Positions 38,175-47,366 of a stretch of 64,000 bases of DNA are shown in pieces. This DNA is from an uncultured Pelagibacteraceae bacterium (GTDB lineage Bacteria > Pseudomonadota > Alphaproteobacteria > Pelagibacterales > Pelagibacteraceae), in assembly GCA_902551755.1 (NCBI GenBank), contig CACDEB010000003.1, forward strand, positions 58,673-122,672, given 5' to 3'. The notes beneath the pieces are model-generated. The model was not told where the DNA came from. It saw only the letters and a list, made by a program, of their open reading frames with translations, and ran no database searches. The position numbers were made by a program, and so were the translations under genes. The first letter of the stretch is position 1, and every line of letters begins with the position of its first letter.

Positions 38175-38910
38175 ATCTTCCGCCGCTTATGTCAAATACA
38201 GCGGCGGTTGAAAAAGAATTTTCTGCTGAAGATAACCAGCAAACCATCGAAGTAAGTTCCTCTAATTCAAGAAATCTTGCCCTTGGTACTTTAGAAAGCA
38301 TTCTTTGGACATGTTCTTTTGACATTTGATTAAGAATTCTAGTTTTAGCTCCTGCCGGGGTTACTGCATTAACTGCTATATTCTTATCTGCAAGTTCTTT
38401 ACCTAAAGATTTTGTGAGCGCTATTACGCCTGCTTTAGAGGAGCTATATGCGCTAGCTTTCGCGTTTCCATCTTTGCCAGAGACAGATGCTATATTAACA
38501 ATTCTTCCATAATTATTCTTAATCATGTGAGGTACAATTGACTTACAACAATTAAAAGTTCCATGTAAATTAATATCAATGATCTTTTTCCATTCTTCGT
38601 AATCATAATTCCATAATTCCGCTGTAGAGCCAGTAATCCCTGCGTTATTTATGAGAATATCAATTTTTGTTTTTGAGGTAATTTTGTTAACAGTATCATC
38701 AACAATTTTAGAATCAGATACGTCTACAACATCACTGGAAAGATTTTGATCATTAATTAATTTTAAAGCTTTTTTAAGTTCTTTTTCATCAGAGTCCCAT
38801 AAAATCACTTTTGCCCCTGATTGCAAAAATCTTTTTGCAATATCAAGTCCAAAACCTTGTGCACCACCAGTGATAATTGCGTTTTTGTTATTTAAATCAA
38901 ATTTATTCAT
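38164..38910 (-). CDS. Short-chain dehydrogenase/reductase
   Basis: Classical 248-aa SDR, NAD(P)-dependent. The Rossmann motif is TGGAQGFGLDIA (14-25), NNAG is at about 87-90, the catalytic serine is in NIASVSG, and YSSSKAG gives the tyrosine-lysine pair. The closest look is to FabG-like 3-ketoacyl reductases. It starts within the NCS1 permease stop (TAATG), so it probably acts on a compound linked to that permease or its product. Confidence 0.85.
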   Translation of the reverse strand: MNKFDLNNKNAIITGGAQGFGLDIAKRFLQSGAKVILWDSDEKELKKALKLINDQNLSSDVVDVSDSKIVDDTVNKITSKTKIDILINNAGITGSTAELWNYDYEEWKKIIDINLHGTFNCCKSIVPHMIKNNYGRIVNIASVSGKDGNAKASAYSSSKAGVIALTKSLGKELADKNIAVNAVTPAGAKTRILNQMSKEHVQRMLSKVPRARFLELEELTSMVCWLSSAENSFSTAAVFDISGGRSTY

Positions 38911-40367
38911 TAATCACTTGCTAATAAATAATAAGTAATACCCGCAATTATAAAACCAATTATAAATGAAAAAGTATCTAAAAACATGAATTTTGAATTC
39001 CAAATTGTTGCAGATGAAAATATGAATCCTATTATAAAAGAATAATACGCTTTTAAATGCCATCCTCCAGAATAAAGATATACACTATCGTCTCTTGCTG
39101 AAAATAAGTCTTTATTTACGACAACTTTATTTTTCACTACATAATAATCAAAAATCATCACACCAAAAATTGGTCCAAAAAAAGCTGAAAGTGTATCGAT
39201 TATCGACATGGATCCGTTTTGACTAAGGAACGGTGTCCAAAAAATCCCAACAATGAAACCAAACAAAATTATCAATAATCCAGAACTTTTTAAGGTTAAA
39301 CTATTTGGAAGTAAATTTAGTAATATATTTTGTGAAGGAAAGTAATTAGCAATTAAATTAGTTGATGACGATGCAAACAAAATAAAGATTAAAACTGTAA
39401 CAGTTATATAAGTATTATTAATTTTGCCCACAATATCTGTCGGATTTGTAAGTAAATTTTGTGTTGATATAAGGCTACTTTTAAAAAAAATGTCAGCACC
39501 TATCACAATAACTAGTAACAAAAATGAGTAAATTATTGTGCTTATAACTAAACTTAAGTTTCCTTTGATAAGTTCTTGGGAGCTTTTTACGTATCTTGAG
39601 TAGTCTCCAAAATTCATAATTAAAATAGAAAAATACGCGAATAAAGTTCCTGTGATACCAATCATATTTTTTAATTGAAAATCAGTGAATCCACTCTCAA
39701 GATTTATTTTACTTACTAAAGTGTCCATGACAAATAACTCTGGGTCAGCTATTAGAATTACAAAAAAAAGTAACAAACCTGTATAAACAAATAAAGCTGA
39801 AAAATTTATGAAAATTCTTATAAATTTTTGTCCTTTACTAAATAAAAAATATTGAATTAAAATTGTCAAAACAAAACTAATCCAATCTATTAGATTCATG
39901 GTCATGAAGTAATTAAAGAAAATGTCGTGATTTAATAGCTCGCTATCGAATTGAAATAAAGAAATTCTAATTAAATATCCAATAGATTTTGAAATAAAGT
40001 ATGTTTGAACACCAAAAAAGAATATACCAACTATACCCCTTATTAAACTTATAAATTTTGCTCCTTGATATCCAGTCGATACTCTTAGAAAAACTGGAAA
40101 AGGAATTCCATGCTTTTGAGAGGGTTTTCCAATTATATAAGACAAGTAGCTCACCAACAAAGAAGCTAGCAAGCTTCCAAATAAGACTTCGTAAAAGTTT
40201 AAATTATAAACAAAATACAAAGAAGCTATTAAAGCAAAAGACATTATACTTTGAAGTCCAACTGACCAAAAACAAAACATATCTTTCCAGTCCCAATTTT
40301 TATCAACAGGGTTTACTGAAACGATTTCCCAGTTAGTAAGATTAAATTTTTCTTTTTCTGAGCTCAC
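38910..40367 (-). CDS. NCS1-family permease (purine/cytosine/allantoin type)
   Basis: A 485-aa protein with about 12 hydrophobic helices. The family signature IGKPSQKHGIPFPVFLRVSTGYQGAKF (about 94-120, split by a turn) identifies NCS1 symporters, which import nucleobases, hydantoins, allantoin or thiamine-like compounds. The substrate cannot be read from the sequence. Translation starts at GTG 40367; no in-frame ATG is nearby. It is coupled to an SDR gene. Confidence 0.85.
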   Translation of the reverse strand: MSSEKEKFNLTNWEIVSVNPVDKNWDWKDMFCFWSVGLQSIMSFALIASLYFVYNLNFYEVLFGSLLASLLVSYLSYIIGKPSQKHGIPFPVFLRVSTGYQGAKFISLIRGIVGIFFFGVQTYFISKSIGYLIRISLFQFDSELLNHDIFFNYFMTMNLIDWISFVLTILIQYFLFSKGQKFIRIFINFSALFVYTGLLLFFVILIADPELFVMDTLVSKINLESGFTDFQLKNMIGITGTLFAYFSILIMNFGDYSRYVKSSQELIKGNLSLVISTIIYSFLLLVIVIGADIFFKSSLISTQNLLTNPTDIVGKINNTYITVTVLIFILFASSSTNLIANYFPSQNILLNLLPNSLTLKSSGLLIILFGFIVGIFWTPFLSQNGSMSIIDTLSAFFGPIFGVMIFDYYVVKNKVVVNKDLFSARDDSVYLYSGGWHLKAYYSFIIGFIFSSATIWNSKFMFLDTFSFIIGFIIAGITYYLLASD

Positions 40368-40391
40368 TATTACATATTAAACAAATATGTA

Positions 40392-41726
40392 TTACTGTCC
40401 ATACAAGACAGTAGGTAACCATAGGACAATTTTAGGAAATATTATAATAATGATTAGTCCAATTATTTGAAGGACCATAAACTGCATCATTCCAAGATAA
40501 ATATCCTTTAAGTCCCACTCTGGAACGACTCCTTTTAAGAAATAAGCAGACAGAGCTACAGGTGGAGATAGCCAGGCAGTCTGTAAATTTACCGCCACGA
40601 GAATCGCAAACCAGGTTAAATTAAATCCTAAAGCTTCAACTAATGGTAGGATAATTGGAATTATTATCATGACTATTGGGACCCATTCCAAAGGCCAACC
40701 TAATAAAAAAATCATTACCATTATCATTGCAAGTATTAGGTATTTATTCATTTCTAAACCTAATAAAAATTCAGTAAGTAATGTTGGAGTACCCAGTCTT
40801 GCGAACACTGCGCCAAAGAAATTTGATGCAGCAACTAAAACCATTATTAAAGCTGTAATTTCTAATGTTTTTACAAGAGCTTCTTGTAATTTTGGTAAAG
40901 TTAATTTTTTATAAGATAGTGATAATAGTAGTGCACCCATTGCACCACATCCGGCGGCTTCTGTTGGTGTTGCAAATCCAAATAAAATACTTCCTAAAGC
41001 TGCAAAAACTAATGCAGCAGGCGGTACGAGACCTAGGAAAAATTCAATCCACACTTCTCTCATACTGACCGCTCTCATATCCTCAGGTAAAACAGGTCCT
41101 AATTTTGGATTTATCATACATCTGATTGTTGTGTAAGCCGCATATAAAGACGCAAGTAATATTCCGGGTAAAATTGCAGCCGCAAATAAATCAATAACTG
41201 GTATTTCCATTATTGGGCCCATTACCACCAACATAATACTTGGTGGAATTAAAATGCCCAAAGTACCGCCAGCTGTTATTGTACCTGCAGCAAGTTTTAC
41301 ATCGTATCCAGATCTGTTCATTGATTTAGCAGCCATTATTCCTAAAATTGTTACTGAAGCACCAACTATTCCAGTTGCGGCTGCAAAAATTACTGAAACA
41401 AATAAAACTGCATAATATAAAGCACCTCTAACTTTTGATAACATTAATTGAAAAGCTGAAAATAATCTTTCCATTAAGCCAGCTTGTTCCATCATTATTC
41501 CCATAAACACAAAGAGCGGAACGGCGGCGAGAGTTTGTTCGGTCATTACCATGGAGAATTGGAGGGTCATTAAATAAAATACTAATTTTCCAAAACCTAA
41601 ATAACCGAAAACAAACCCGAGAAATATGAGTGTAAAAGAAATTGGGAAACCAACAAATATTGCAAATAACATTACTCCAACTAATATAAAGCCAAGTACT
41701 GCAGGGTCTATTAGCTCAGCAATCAT
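40392..41726 (-). CDS. dctM: TRAP transporter large permease DctM
   Basis: The 12-helix permease subunit of a tripartite sodium-driven importer. Visible features are FVGFPISFTLIFLG, MTEQTLAAVPLFVFMGIMME, TAGGTLGILIPPSIMLVV and FATPTEAAGCGAMGALL, all typical of DctM. I prefer the ATG at 41726, which overlaps the dctQ stop (ATGA); another ATG is at 41744. It works with the neighbouring DctQ and DctP. Confidence 0.95.
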   Translation of the reverse strand: MIAELIDPAVLGFILVGVMLFAIFVGFPISFTLIFLGFVFGYLGFGKLVFYLMTLQFSMVMTEQTLAAVPLFVFMGIMMEQAGLMERLFSAFQLMLSKVRGALYYAVLFVSVIFAAATGIVGASVTILGIMAAKSMNRSGYDVKLAAGTITAGGTLGILIPPSIMLVVMGPIMEIPVIDLFAAAILPGILLASLYAAYTTIRCMINPKLGPVLPEDMRAVSMREVWIEFFLGLVPPAALVFAALGSILFGFATPTEAAGCGAMGALLLSLSYKKLTLPKLQEALVKTLEITALIMVLVAASNFFGAVFARLGTPTLLTEFLLGLEMNKYLILAMIMVMIFLLGWPLEWVPIVMIIIPIILPLVEALGFNLTWFAILVAVNLQTAWLSPPVALSAYFLKGVVPEWDLKDIYLGMMQFMVLQIIGLIIIIIFPKIVLWLPTVLYGQ

Positions 41727-42337
41727 TTTTTCGCTCCAGGCCACTCACCTTTTTTTGCAGCCCAATAACTCTTTAATAATTCAGAGAAACCTTGAACTAA
41801 TAAAAAGATAATTCCAACTAACAAACACGTCTTGATCGGCCACATATACGGCATCCATGTAGTATCCATACCTCTTTCACCTCTTCTAATAGACTCTTCA
41901 ACAAAACCAATTGTCATATAAAGAAATACGATTAAACCTGGAAAATAAAATAAAATATATAACCAGAAATCAATTAAACCTTGCGTTTTAGTTTTAAAGT
42001 TTCTGTATAAAAAATCTGCTCTTATGTGAACTCCTTTTGATAGAGCATAACCTGCTCCCAACATAAACAAAGCTCCATAAAGAAACCTGCTAATGTCATA
42101 GGCCCAAATTGTTGGAGCTAAAAATAATTTTCTTGCAAGTACTTCATAGGTCATGGCAAATATAAGAGGCATCAATATCCAACAAACAATACTTCCAATT
42201 AACTTGCTAAACTTATCTATCTTAACAATAGAATTTGCCATCCATGATGGCATATCATCGGGCATCTTATCTAAACCCCCTCGCCTCTCGGCGATCATTT
42301 CATCTGAAATATCTATTTTTGGAGGTTGATCATTCAT
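41723..42337 (-). CDS. dctQ: TRAP transporter small permease DctQ
   Basis: A four-helix membrane subunit of about 204 aa that joins the binding protein to DctM. A hydrophilic N-terminus is followed by helices beginning near residue 50. The pattern EVLARKLFLAPTIWAYDISRFLYGALFMLGAGYALSKGVHIRADFLY, split over two helices, is typical of DctQ. The start at 42337 is preferred, just downstream of the terminator hairpin that separates dctP from dctQ. Confidence 0.92.
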   Translation of the reverse strand: MNDQPPKIDISDEMIAERRGGLDKMPDDMPSWMANSIVKIDKFSKLIGSIVCWILMPLIFAMTYEVLARKLFLAPTIWAYDISRFLYGALFMLGAGYALSKGVHIRADFLYRNFKTKTQGLIDFWLYILFYFPGLIVFLYMTIGFVEESIRRGERGMDTTWMPYMWPIKTCLLVGIIFLLVQGFSELLKSYWAAKKGEWPGAKK

Positions 42338-42350
42338 ATATTGAATTCTA

Positions 42351-42382
42351 AACAAAAAGAGCGGACTGTAAAGCCCGCTCTT
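42351..42382 (-). terminator. Hairpin terminator/attenuator between dctP and dctQ
   Basis: On the minus strand, AAGAGCGGGC (42382-42373) pairs with GTCCGCTCTT (42366-42357) in a 10-bp stem with one G-U. The loop is TTTACA, and the stem is followed by TTTTG. This is a clear intrinsic terminator just after dctP and just before dctQ. It should let the binding protein be made in excess over the permease. Confidence 0.8.
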
Positions 42383-42404
42383 AATTAATTTAAAGTTTAT
42401 ACTT

Positions 42405-43496
42405 TTACTTTAATGTCGCTGCGTGAGCCATTCCTAGCTTAGCATTTGACATTTGAGCACCGCTCCAGAATGGAACAGCAACATCAGCAAACTCTTTCAT
42501 TGAATCGTATACTTTTTTGAAGAACTTGTTTTGTTCCGCATTTTTATTCAATGTAGCTTTTGCAGCTGCCATGTACTCTTTAAAGTAGTCTGAAGGTGTA
42601 TCTTCTAAAATAACTCCATGCTTTGTAGTTAATTCTTGTAAAGCTTTTCCATTTTCATAGATTCTGTAGCTTAAAGATTTAGCTAATGAAGCATTAGCAG
42701 CAACTTCAAGAGATTTTTTCTCATGAGCTGTCATTGCTTTGTAAGTTTTTCCAGTTATATAAAAGTCAGCATTAACTACTACTTGGTGTAATCCTTGTAG
42801 GTAGTAATGTTTTAAAACTTTTTGAAAACCAAATGTTAAATCTGGTTTTGGACAACACCACTCAGCTGCATCGATTGTACCTGCTTCTAAGGCTGGAAGA
42901 ATATCTCCACCACCCATTGCAACAGATGCTATACCGATATCTTTGTAAGTTTGTCCTGGAATTCCTGGAGGAGTTCTGAATTTATATTTTCTAAAGTCAG
43001 CCATATCTTTAATTGGTTTTGGAAACCAACCTAAAGCTTCTGGGCCAACTGGTTGAAGCATAAATCCTTTGATGTCTCTTCCCATTTCTTTCCACAATTG
43101 ATCATACAACTCTTTACCACCTCCATATTGGAACCATGATAAAAACGCTAAGTTATCGATACCTACTCCACCACCTGCTACTGGTGAACCAAATAACATA
43201 GCTGCAGGGTGATCACCCGACCAATAGTGTGTCCAAGCAAATCCACAGTCAATTAAACCTTTGTCAACTGCATCTAATGTTTCTTTTACTCCAACAACTG
43301 CGCCTGCTGGCAAAATTTCAAATTTTAGTGAGCCATCAGTAAGAGCTGTTACAGTGTCAGTAAAGTCTTTTAACATTTTAACTTCATCAGCCTTAGTGTT
43401 AAGAACAGTCTGACATTTCAATGTTTTAGCATTAGCGTTTGATATAAAACCAAGAACTAAAAATGCCGCAAACATTAATGAAATGATTTTTTTCAT
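42405..43496 (-). CDS. dctP: TRAP transporter substrate-binding protein DctP
   Basis: Periplasmic binding protein of 363 aa with signal peptide (LMFAAFLVLGFISNANA). Features include FEILPAGAVVGVKETLDAVD, LQPVGPEALGWFPKPI, the arginine-bearing YKFRTPPGIPGQTYKD, and GTIDAAEWCCPKPD. These resemble the DctP branch that binds keto acids or related carboxylates, but the ligand is not certain. The start at 43496 has a good ribosome site (AGAGAGGAAAT). Longer in-frame starts give a non-signal N-terminus. Confidence 0.93.
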   Translation of the reverse strand: MKKIISLMFAAFLVLGFISNANAKTLKCQTVLNTKADEVKMLKDFTDTVTALTDGSLKFEILPAGAVVGVKETLDAVDKGLIDCGFAWTHYWSGDHPAAMLFGSPVAGGGVGIDNLAFLSWFQYGGGKELYDQLWKEMGRDIKGFMLQPVGPEALGWFPKPIKDMADFRKYKFRTPPGIPGQTYKDIGIASVAMGGGDILPALEAGTIDAAEWCCPKPDLTFGFQKVLKHYYLQGLHQVVVNADFYITGKTYKAMTAHEKKSLEVAANASLAKSLSYRIYENGKALQELTTKHGVILEDTPSDYFKEYMAAAKATLNKNAEQNKFFKKVYDSMKEFADVAVPFWSGAQMSNAKLGMAHAATLK

Positions 43497-43638
43497 TATT
43501 TCCTCTCTTAAGTTAAATTTAATAAGCCGTATCCAACCAAAAAAAATGAGGTTATACAAGTTGCATTTGACAATATTGGTAATAAAAAAAGCTTTAATTA
43601 AGTGATAAATACTCAAAAATTTTGTTATAAAACTCAAA

Positions 43639-45234
43639 ATGGAAAAATTTGATTTTATTATAATTGGTGCTGGTTCTGCAGGATGTGTTTTAGCAAATCG
43701 AATAATTAAAACAGGAAAGTATAAAGTTTTGTTAATTGAGGCAGGGGGTAAAGATAACTACCCCTGGATACATATACCAGTGGGTTATTACAAAACCATG
43801 CACAATCCTAAAACAGATTGGTGTTTCAAAACTGAGCCTGATGAGACTATGGAAAATGTTTCAATTCCTTATCCAAGAGGAAAAACATTAGGAGGGAGCT
43901 CCTCGATCAATGGACTTTTGTATATTAGGGGTCAAGAACAGGATTATGACTTATGGCGGCAACTTGGAAATGTTGGTTGGGCTTGGAAAGATGTACTACC
44001 TTATTTTATTAAAGCTGAAGACCAAGAGAGAGGTAAAGATCAATTCCATGGTGTCGGAGGGCCATTAGCTGTATCAGATCAAAGAATTAAATTAGATATT
44101 TTAGATGTTTTTATGAATGCAGCTGAGGAGGTCGGTATTCCAAAGGTAAATGATTTTAATAAAGGAGATAATTTTGGATGTGGTTATTTTCAGGTAACTG
44201 AGAGGAATGGATTAAGATGCAGCACTGCAGTTGGATATCTAAATCCTATCAAAAAAAATAAAAACTTAAAAATCGAAACAAACTGTCATGTTAAAAAAAT
44301 TAATTTCGATGGAAATAACGCAGAGAGCGTTACTTATTCAAAAGGAAATGAAACTTTTACTGTCAGAGCTGAGAAGGAAATTTTACTATGCGCGGGATCA
44401 ATTGGAAGCCCTCATATACTTCAAACATCAGGTGTTGGAGAAGCTCCAAAAATAAAAGATTTGGGAATTAATATTGTCAAAGATCTTAAGGGTGTCGGTA
44501 AAAACCTTCAAGACCACCTGATGTTCAGGCCAGTTTACAAAGTTAAAAACATTAAAACTTTAAACAAAAAAATTAATAGTGTGTTTGGTAAGTTATTAAT
44601 TGGACTTGAGTATGTCTTTAAAAGAAGAGGCCCAATGACTATGGGTGCAAGTCAACTTTGTGGATTTGCTAAAAGCGATCCAACCAGAGATACACCAAAT
44701 TTACAATTTCATATTCAACCAATCAGCACTGACAAATTGGGGGGTGCAAACCTTCATGATTTCCATGCTTTCACTCCAACTGTTGCGAACATAAGACCAA
44801 CAAGTAGAGGTGAAATAACTATAAGTAGTAATGATACAAAGGTTAACCCAAAAATTAAGATGAATTATTTATCAACTGATGAGGACAGAAAAGTTGCAGC
44901 TGATGGTATTAAATTGATCAGGAAAATTGTAATGCAAACAAATGAATTTAAAAAATATGAACCTGAGGAATTTAGGCCTGGTTCACATCTAAATGATAAA
45001 GAAGAAATTGTTAAAGCCTGTAGTCATTATGCCCAAACCATTTTTCATCCAGTTGGTACTTGTAAGATGGGAAATGACGACTCAGCTGTGGTTTCTGATA
45101 AATTAAAAGTTCACGGCCTAAATAAACTGAGGGTGATTGATGCCTCTATTATGCCAAATATAACTTCTGGGAATACTAATGCACCTACTATTATGATTGC
45201 TGAAAAGGGTGCAGATATGATATTGAACCCATAA
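43639..45234 (+). CDS. GMC family FAD-dependent oxidoreductase (choline dehydrogenase-like)
   Basis: A 531-aa flavoenzyme that oxidises alcohols to aldehydes. The FAD motif is IIGAGSAGCVLANR (8-21), GMC signature 1 is RGKTLGGSSSINGLLYIRGQ (about 75-95), signature 2 is GSIGSPHILQTSGVG, and the catalytic His-Asn pair is in FHPVGTCKMG and SGNTNAPT. The substrate may be choline, another alcohol or a polyol. It is divergent from the TRAP transporter and starts an operon with four further genes, so the transported compound may feed it. Confidence 0.92.
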   Translation: MEKFDFIIIGAGSAGCVLANRIIKTGKYKVLLIEAGGKDNYPWIHIPVGYYKTMHNPKTDWCFKTEPDETMENVSIPYPRGKTLGGSSSINGLLYIRGQEQDYDLWRQLGNVGWAWKDVLPYFIKAEDQERGKDQFHGVGGPLAVSDQRIKLDILDVFMNAAEEVGIPKVNDFNKGDNFGCGYFQVTERNGLRCSTAVGYLNPIKKNKNLKIETNCHVKKINFDGNNAESVTYSKGNETFTVRAEKEILLCAGSIGSPHILQTSGVGEAPKIKDLGINIVKDLKGVGKNLQDHLMFRPVYKVKNIKTLNKKINSVFGKLLIGLEYVFKRRGPMTMGASQLCGFAKSDPTRDTPNLQFHIQPISTDKLGGANLHDFHAFTPTVANIRPTSRGEITISSNDTKVNPKIKMNYLSTDEDRKVAADGIKLIRKIVMQTNEFKKYEPEEFRPGSHLNDKEEIVKACSHYAQTIFHPVGTCKMGNDDSAVVSDKLKVHGLNKLRVIDASIMPNITSGNTNAPTIMIAEKGADMILNP

Positions 45235-45813
45235 ATGTTATCAGAACAAATTTTAATTTTTTTTCAAATCATTTTCATTGATTTAGTTCTCGCAGGGGAC
45301 AATGCAATTATTATTGGAATGGTTGCTTCACAATTTCCACCTGAACAAAGAAAAAAAATAATTTTTTGGGGGATTGGTGCAGCTGTAATTTTGAGAATTC
45401 TATTTACGCTTATCACGGCATATCTTTTGCAAATTTCTGGACTAAGATTAGTTGGTGGTATTTTGCTATTATATATTTGTTATAAACTTTATGTTGATGT
45501 CGTTAAACAACAAGCTAAAGAAGAGAATATTAAAATTGATAATTCCTCTTTTTTAAAAGCTATTACAACAGTAATTCTTGCAGACATAACTATGAGTTTA
45601 GACAATGTTTTGGGAGTTGCAGGAGCTGCGAGAGACCATTACTACTTATTAGTTTTTGGTCTTGCTCTATCAATAATATTAATGGCGACGGCTGCAACAT
45701 TAATTTCAGAATGGATTAAAAAATATAAATGGATTGCCTGGGTGGGTTTACTAGCAGTTCTAATAGTTGCAATAGAATTGATTTATACAGATATAAAAGT
45801 ACTATTATTATAA
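45235..45813 (+). CDS. TerC family integral membrane protein (YjbE type)
   Basis: A 192-aa membrane protein with about six helices. The family motifs LVLAGDNAIIIGMV (near residue 18) and ILADITMSLDNVLGVAGAA (about 115) bear the acidic and asparagine residues thought to bind metal. TerC relatives are linked to manganese export. Its ATG directly follows the GMC stop, and its own stop directly precedes the SDR ATG. Confidence 0.9.
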   Translation: MLSEQILIFFQIIFIDLVLAGDNAIIIGMVASQFPPEQRKKIIFWGIGAAVILRILFTLITAYLLQISGLRLVGGILLLYICYKLYVDVVKQQAKEENIKIDNSSFLKAITTVILADITMSLDNVLGVAGAARDHYYLLVFGLALSIILMATAATLISEWIKKYKWIAWVGLLAVLIVAIELIYTDIKVLLL

Positions 45814-46581
45814 ATGTTTCTTAAAAAACAAAACTTAAAAAATAAAATTGCTCTTGTAACAGGGGCAGGAAAAGGTATTGGGAAAGCTTGTGCGGTAGCT
45901 TTAGCTGAAGCAGGGGCAAGTTTAATTATTGTAAGTAGAACAAAAAAAGATTTAGATCAAGTTTCAAAAATTGTTAAGAAATTTAGATCAAAGTGTAAAT
46001 CGTATGTTTGTGACGTGACAAAATATTCTGAAATTAAATCAGTTATAGATTCACAAAAAAGAATTGACATTTTAGTTAATAACGCTGGGACCAATATTCC
46101 TGAGCATTTTACTAAAGTAAAAAGAAAAGATATGGAATATGTAGTGAAAATAAACACTATGGCTACTTTTAACATTGCTCAACTATCTGCTTTAAAAATG
46201 ATCGAGTTGAAGAATAGAAAAAAAGTTGGAGGTGTAATTATAAATATGTCTTCACAAATGGGTCACGTCGGTGGACCAATTAGAAGTGTTTATAACATGA
46301 CCAAATTTGGGTTTGAGGGACTTACAAAAGGAATGTCCATAGATCTTGCAAAACATAACATAAGAGTGAACACAGTATGCCCTACTTTTGTTGTTACTCC
46401 AATGACAAGTAAATTTTTAAAAGACAAAAAATTTATGAGGGAGGTTCTAGGAAATATTCCACTGGGAAGATTTGCTGAGCTCTCTGATGTTGCGAGTGCT
46501 GTAGTATTTCTTGCCTCTGATCAGGCATCGATGATTACCGGTACCTCTTTATTGGTTGATGGTGGATGGACTTCAAAATAA
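45814..46581 (+). CDS. Short-chain dehydrogenase/reductase
   Basis: A 255-aa SDR with TGAGKGIGKACAV (17-29), the NNAGTN motif, the catalytic serine in INMSSQMG and YNMTKFG for tyrosine and lysine. The C-terminus IPLGRFAELSDVASAVVFLASD...TGTSLLVDGGW is usual. It resembles gluconate 5-dehydrogenase/2-deoxygluconate-type enzymes, but the substrate is unproven. It overlaps the M23 gene by 16 bases. Confidence 0.88.
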   Translation: MFLKKQNLKNKIALVTGAGKGIGKACAVALAEAGASLIIVSRTKKDLDQVSKIVKKFRSKCKSYVCDVTKYSEIKSVIDSQKRIDILVNNAGTNIPEHFTKVKRKDMEYVVKINTMATFNIAQLSALKMIELKNRKKVGGVIINMSSQMGHVGGPIRSVYNMTKFGFEGLTKGMSIDLAKHNIRVNTVCPTFVVTPMTSKFLKDKKFMREVLGNIPLGRFAELSDVASAVVFLASDQASMITGTSLLVDGGWTSK

Positions 46582-47366
46582 TCAAATACCTACTAATTTT
46601 TTTACTTATTCAATTTAACAGCCAAGCTATTGAATTTGAGGGAAAGTTCATTCAAGGACATTTTATATTAGGTAAAACAGATCCTGGAGCTAAAATACAA
46701 ATAGATAAAAAAAGTGTTAGAGTTTCAAAAGATGGTTTTTTTGCATTTGGTCTTGGAAGAGATAGGAAAAACGATGTTATTATAACAGAAACTTTCAATG
46801 GAATTAAAAATCAATTTGTTAAGAAGGTTTTAAAAAGAGAATATAAAATACAAAGAATAGATGGTTTACCTGAAAAAAAAGTAACACCTCCCAAAGAGGT
46901 TTACGATAGAATTAGAAGAGAAAATAAACTTATTGGAAAAGCAAGAGCTGTTGATACCGATCTGATATATTTTAAAGATAAATTTATAACTCCAGTTGAT
47001 AACGCAATTATAACTGGGGTTTATGGTAGTCAAAGAATTTTAAATGGAAAACCAAGGTGGCCACACTATGGTTTAGATTATGCCCAAAAAACTGGAACTC
47101 CAATAAAAGCAATGTTAAGTGGAGTAGTTACACTTGCAGAAAAAGATCTTTATTATACTGGAGCTACATTAATTTTTGATCATGGCCATGGAATTTCAAC
47201 TTTATATATGCATATGAACGAAATTTTTGTTGAAATAGGGCAAGAGGTCAAAAAAGGAGATATAATTGGCACCGTTGGGAAATCTGGTCGCGCTACAGGA
47301 CCTCATTTAGATGTTAGATTAAATTGGTTTGATGTTAAACTGGATCCTGGAAGCGTATTAAATTGA
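46566..47366 (+). CDS. Exported M23 family metallopeptidase (LytM domain)
   Basis: A 266-aa protein with a signal peptide (YLLIFLLIQFNSQA), a beta-rich N-terminal region, and a C-terminal LytM domain. Metal ligand motif HYGLD (about 160-164) is present, as is LYMHM. The last motif reads GPHLDVRLNW where the common form is GPHLHFE; the second histidine, normally a zinc ligand, is aspartate. It probably cuts or binds peptidoglycan cross-links in the periplasm. Confidence 0.87.
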   Translation: MDFKIIKYLLIFLLIQFNSQAIEFEGKFIQGHFILGKTDPGAKIQIDKKSVRVSKDGFFAFGLGRDRKNDVIITETFNGIKNQFVKKVLKREYKIQRIDGLPEKKVTPPKEVYDRIRRENKLIGKARAVDTDLIYFKDKFITPVDNAIITGVYGSQRILNGKPRWPHYGLDYAQKTGTPIKAMLSGVVTLAEKDLYYTGATLIFDHGHGISTLYMHMNEIFVEIGQEVKKGDIIGTVGKSGRATGPHLDVRLNWFDVKLDPGSVLN

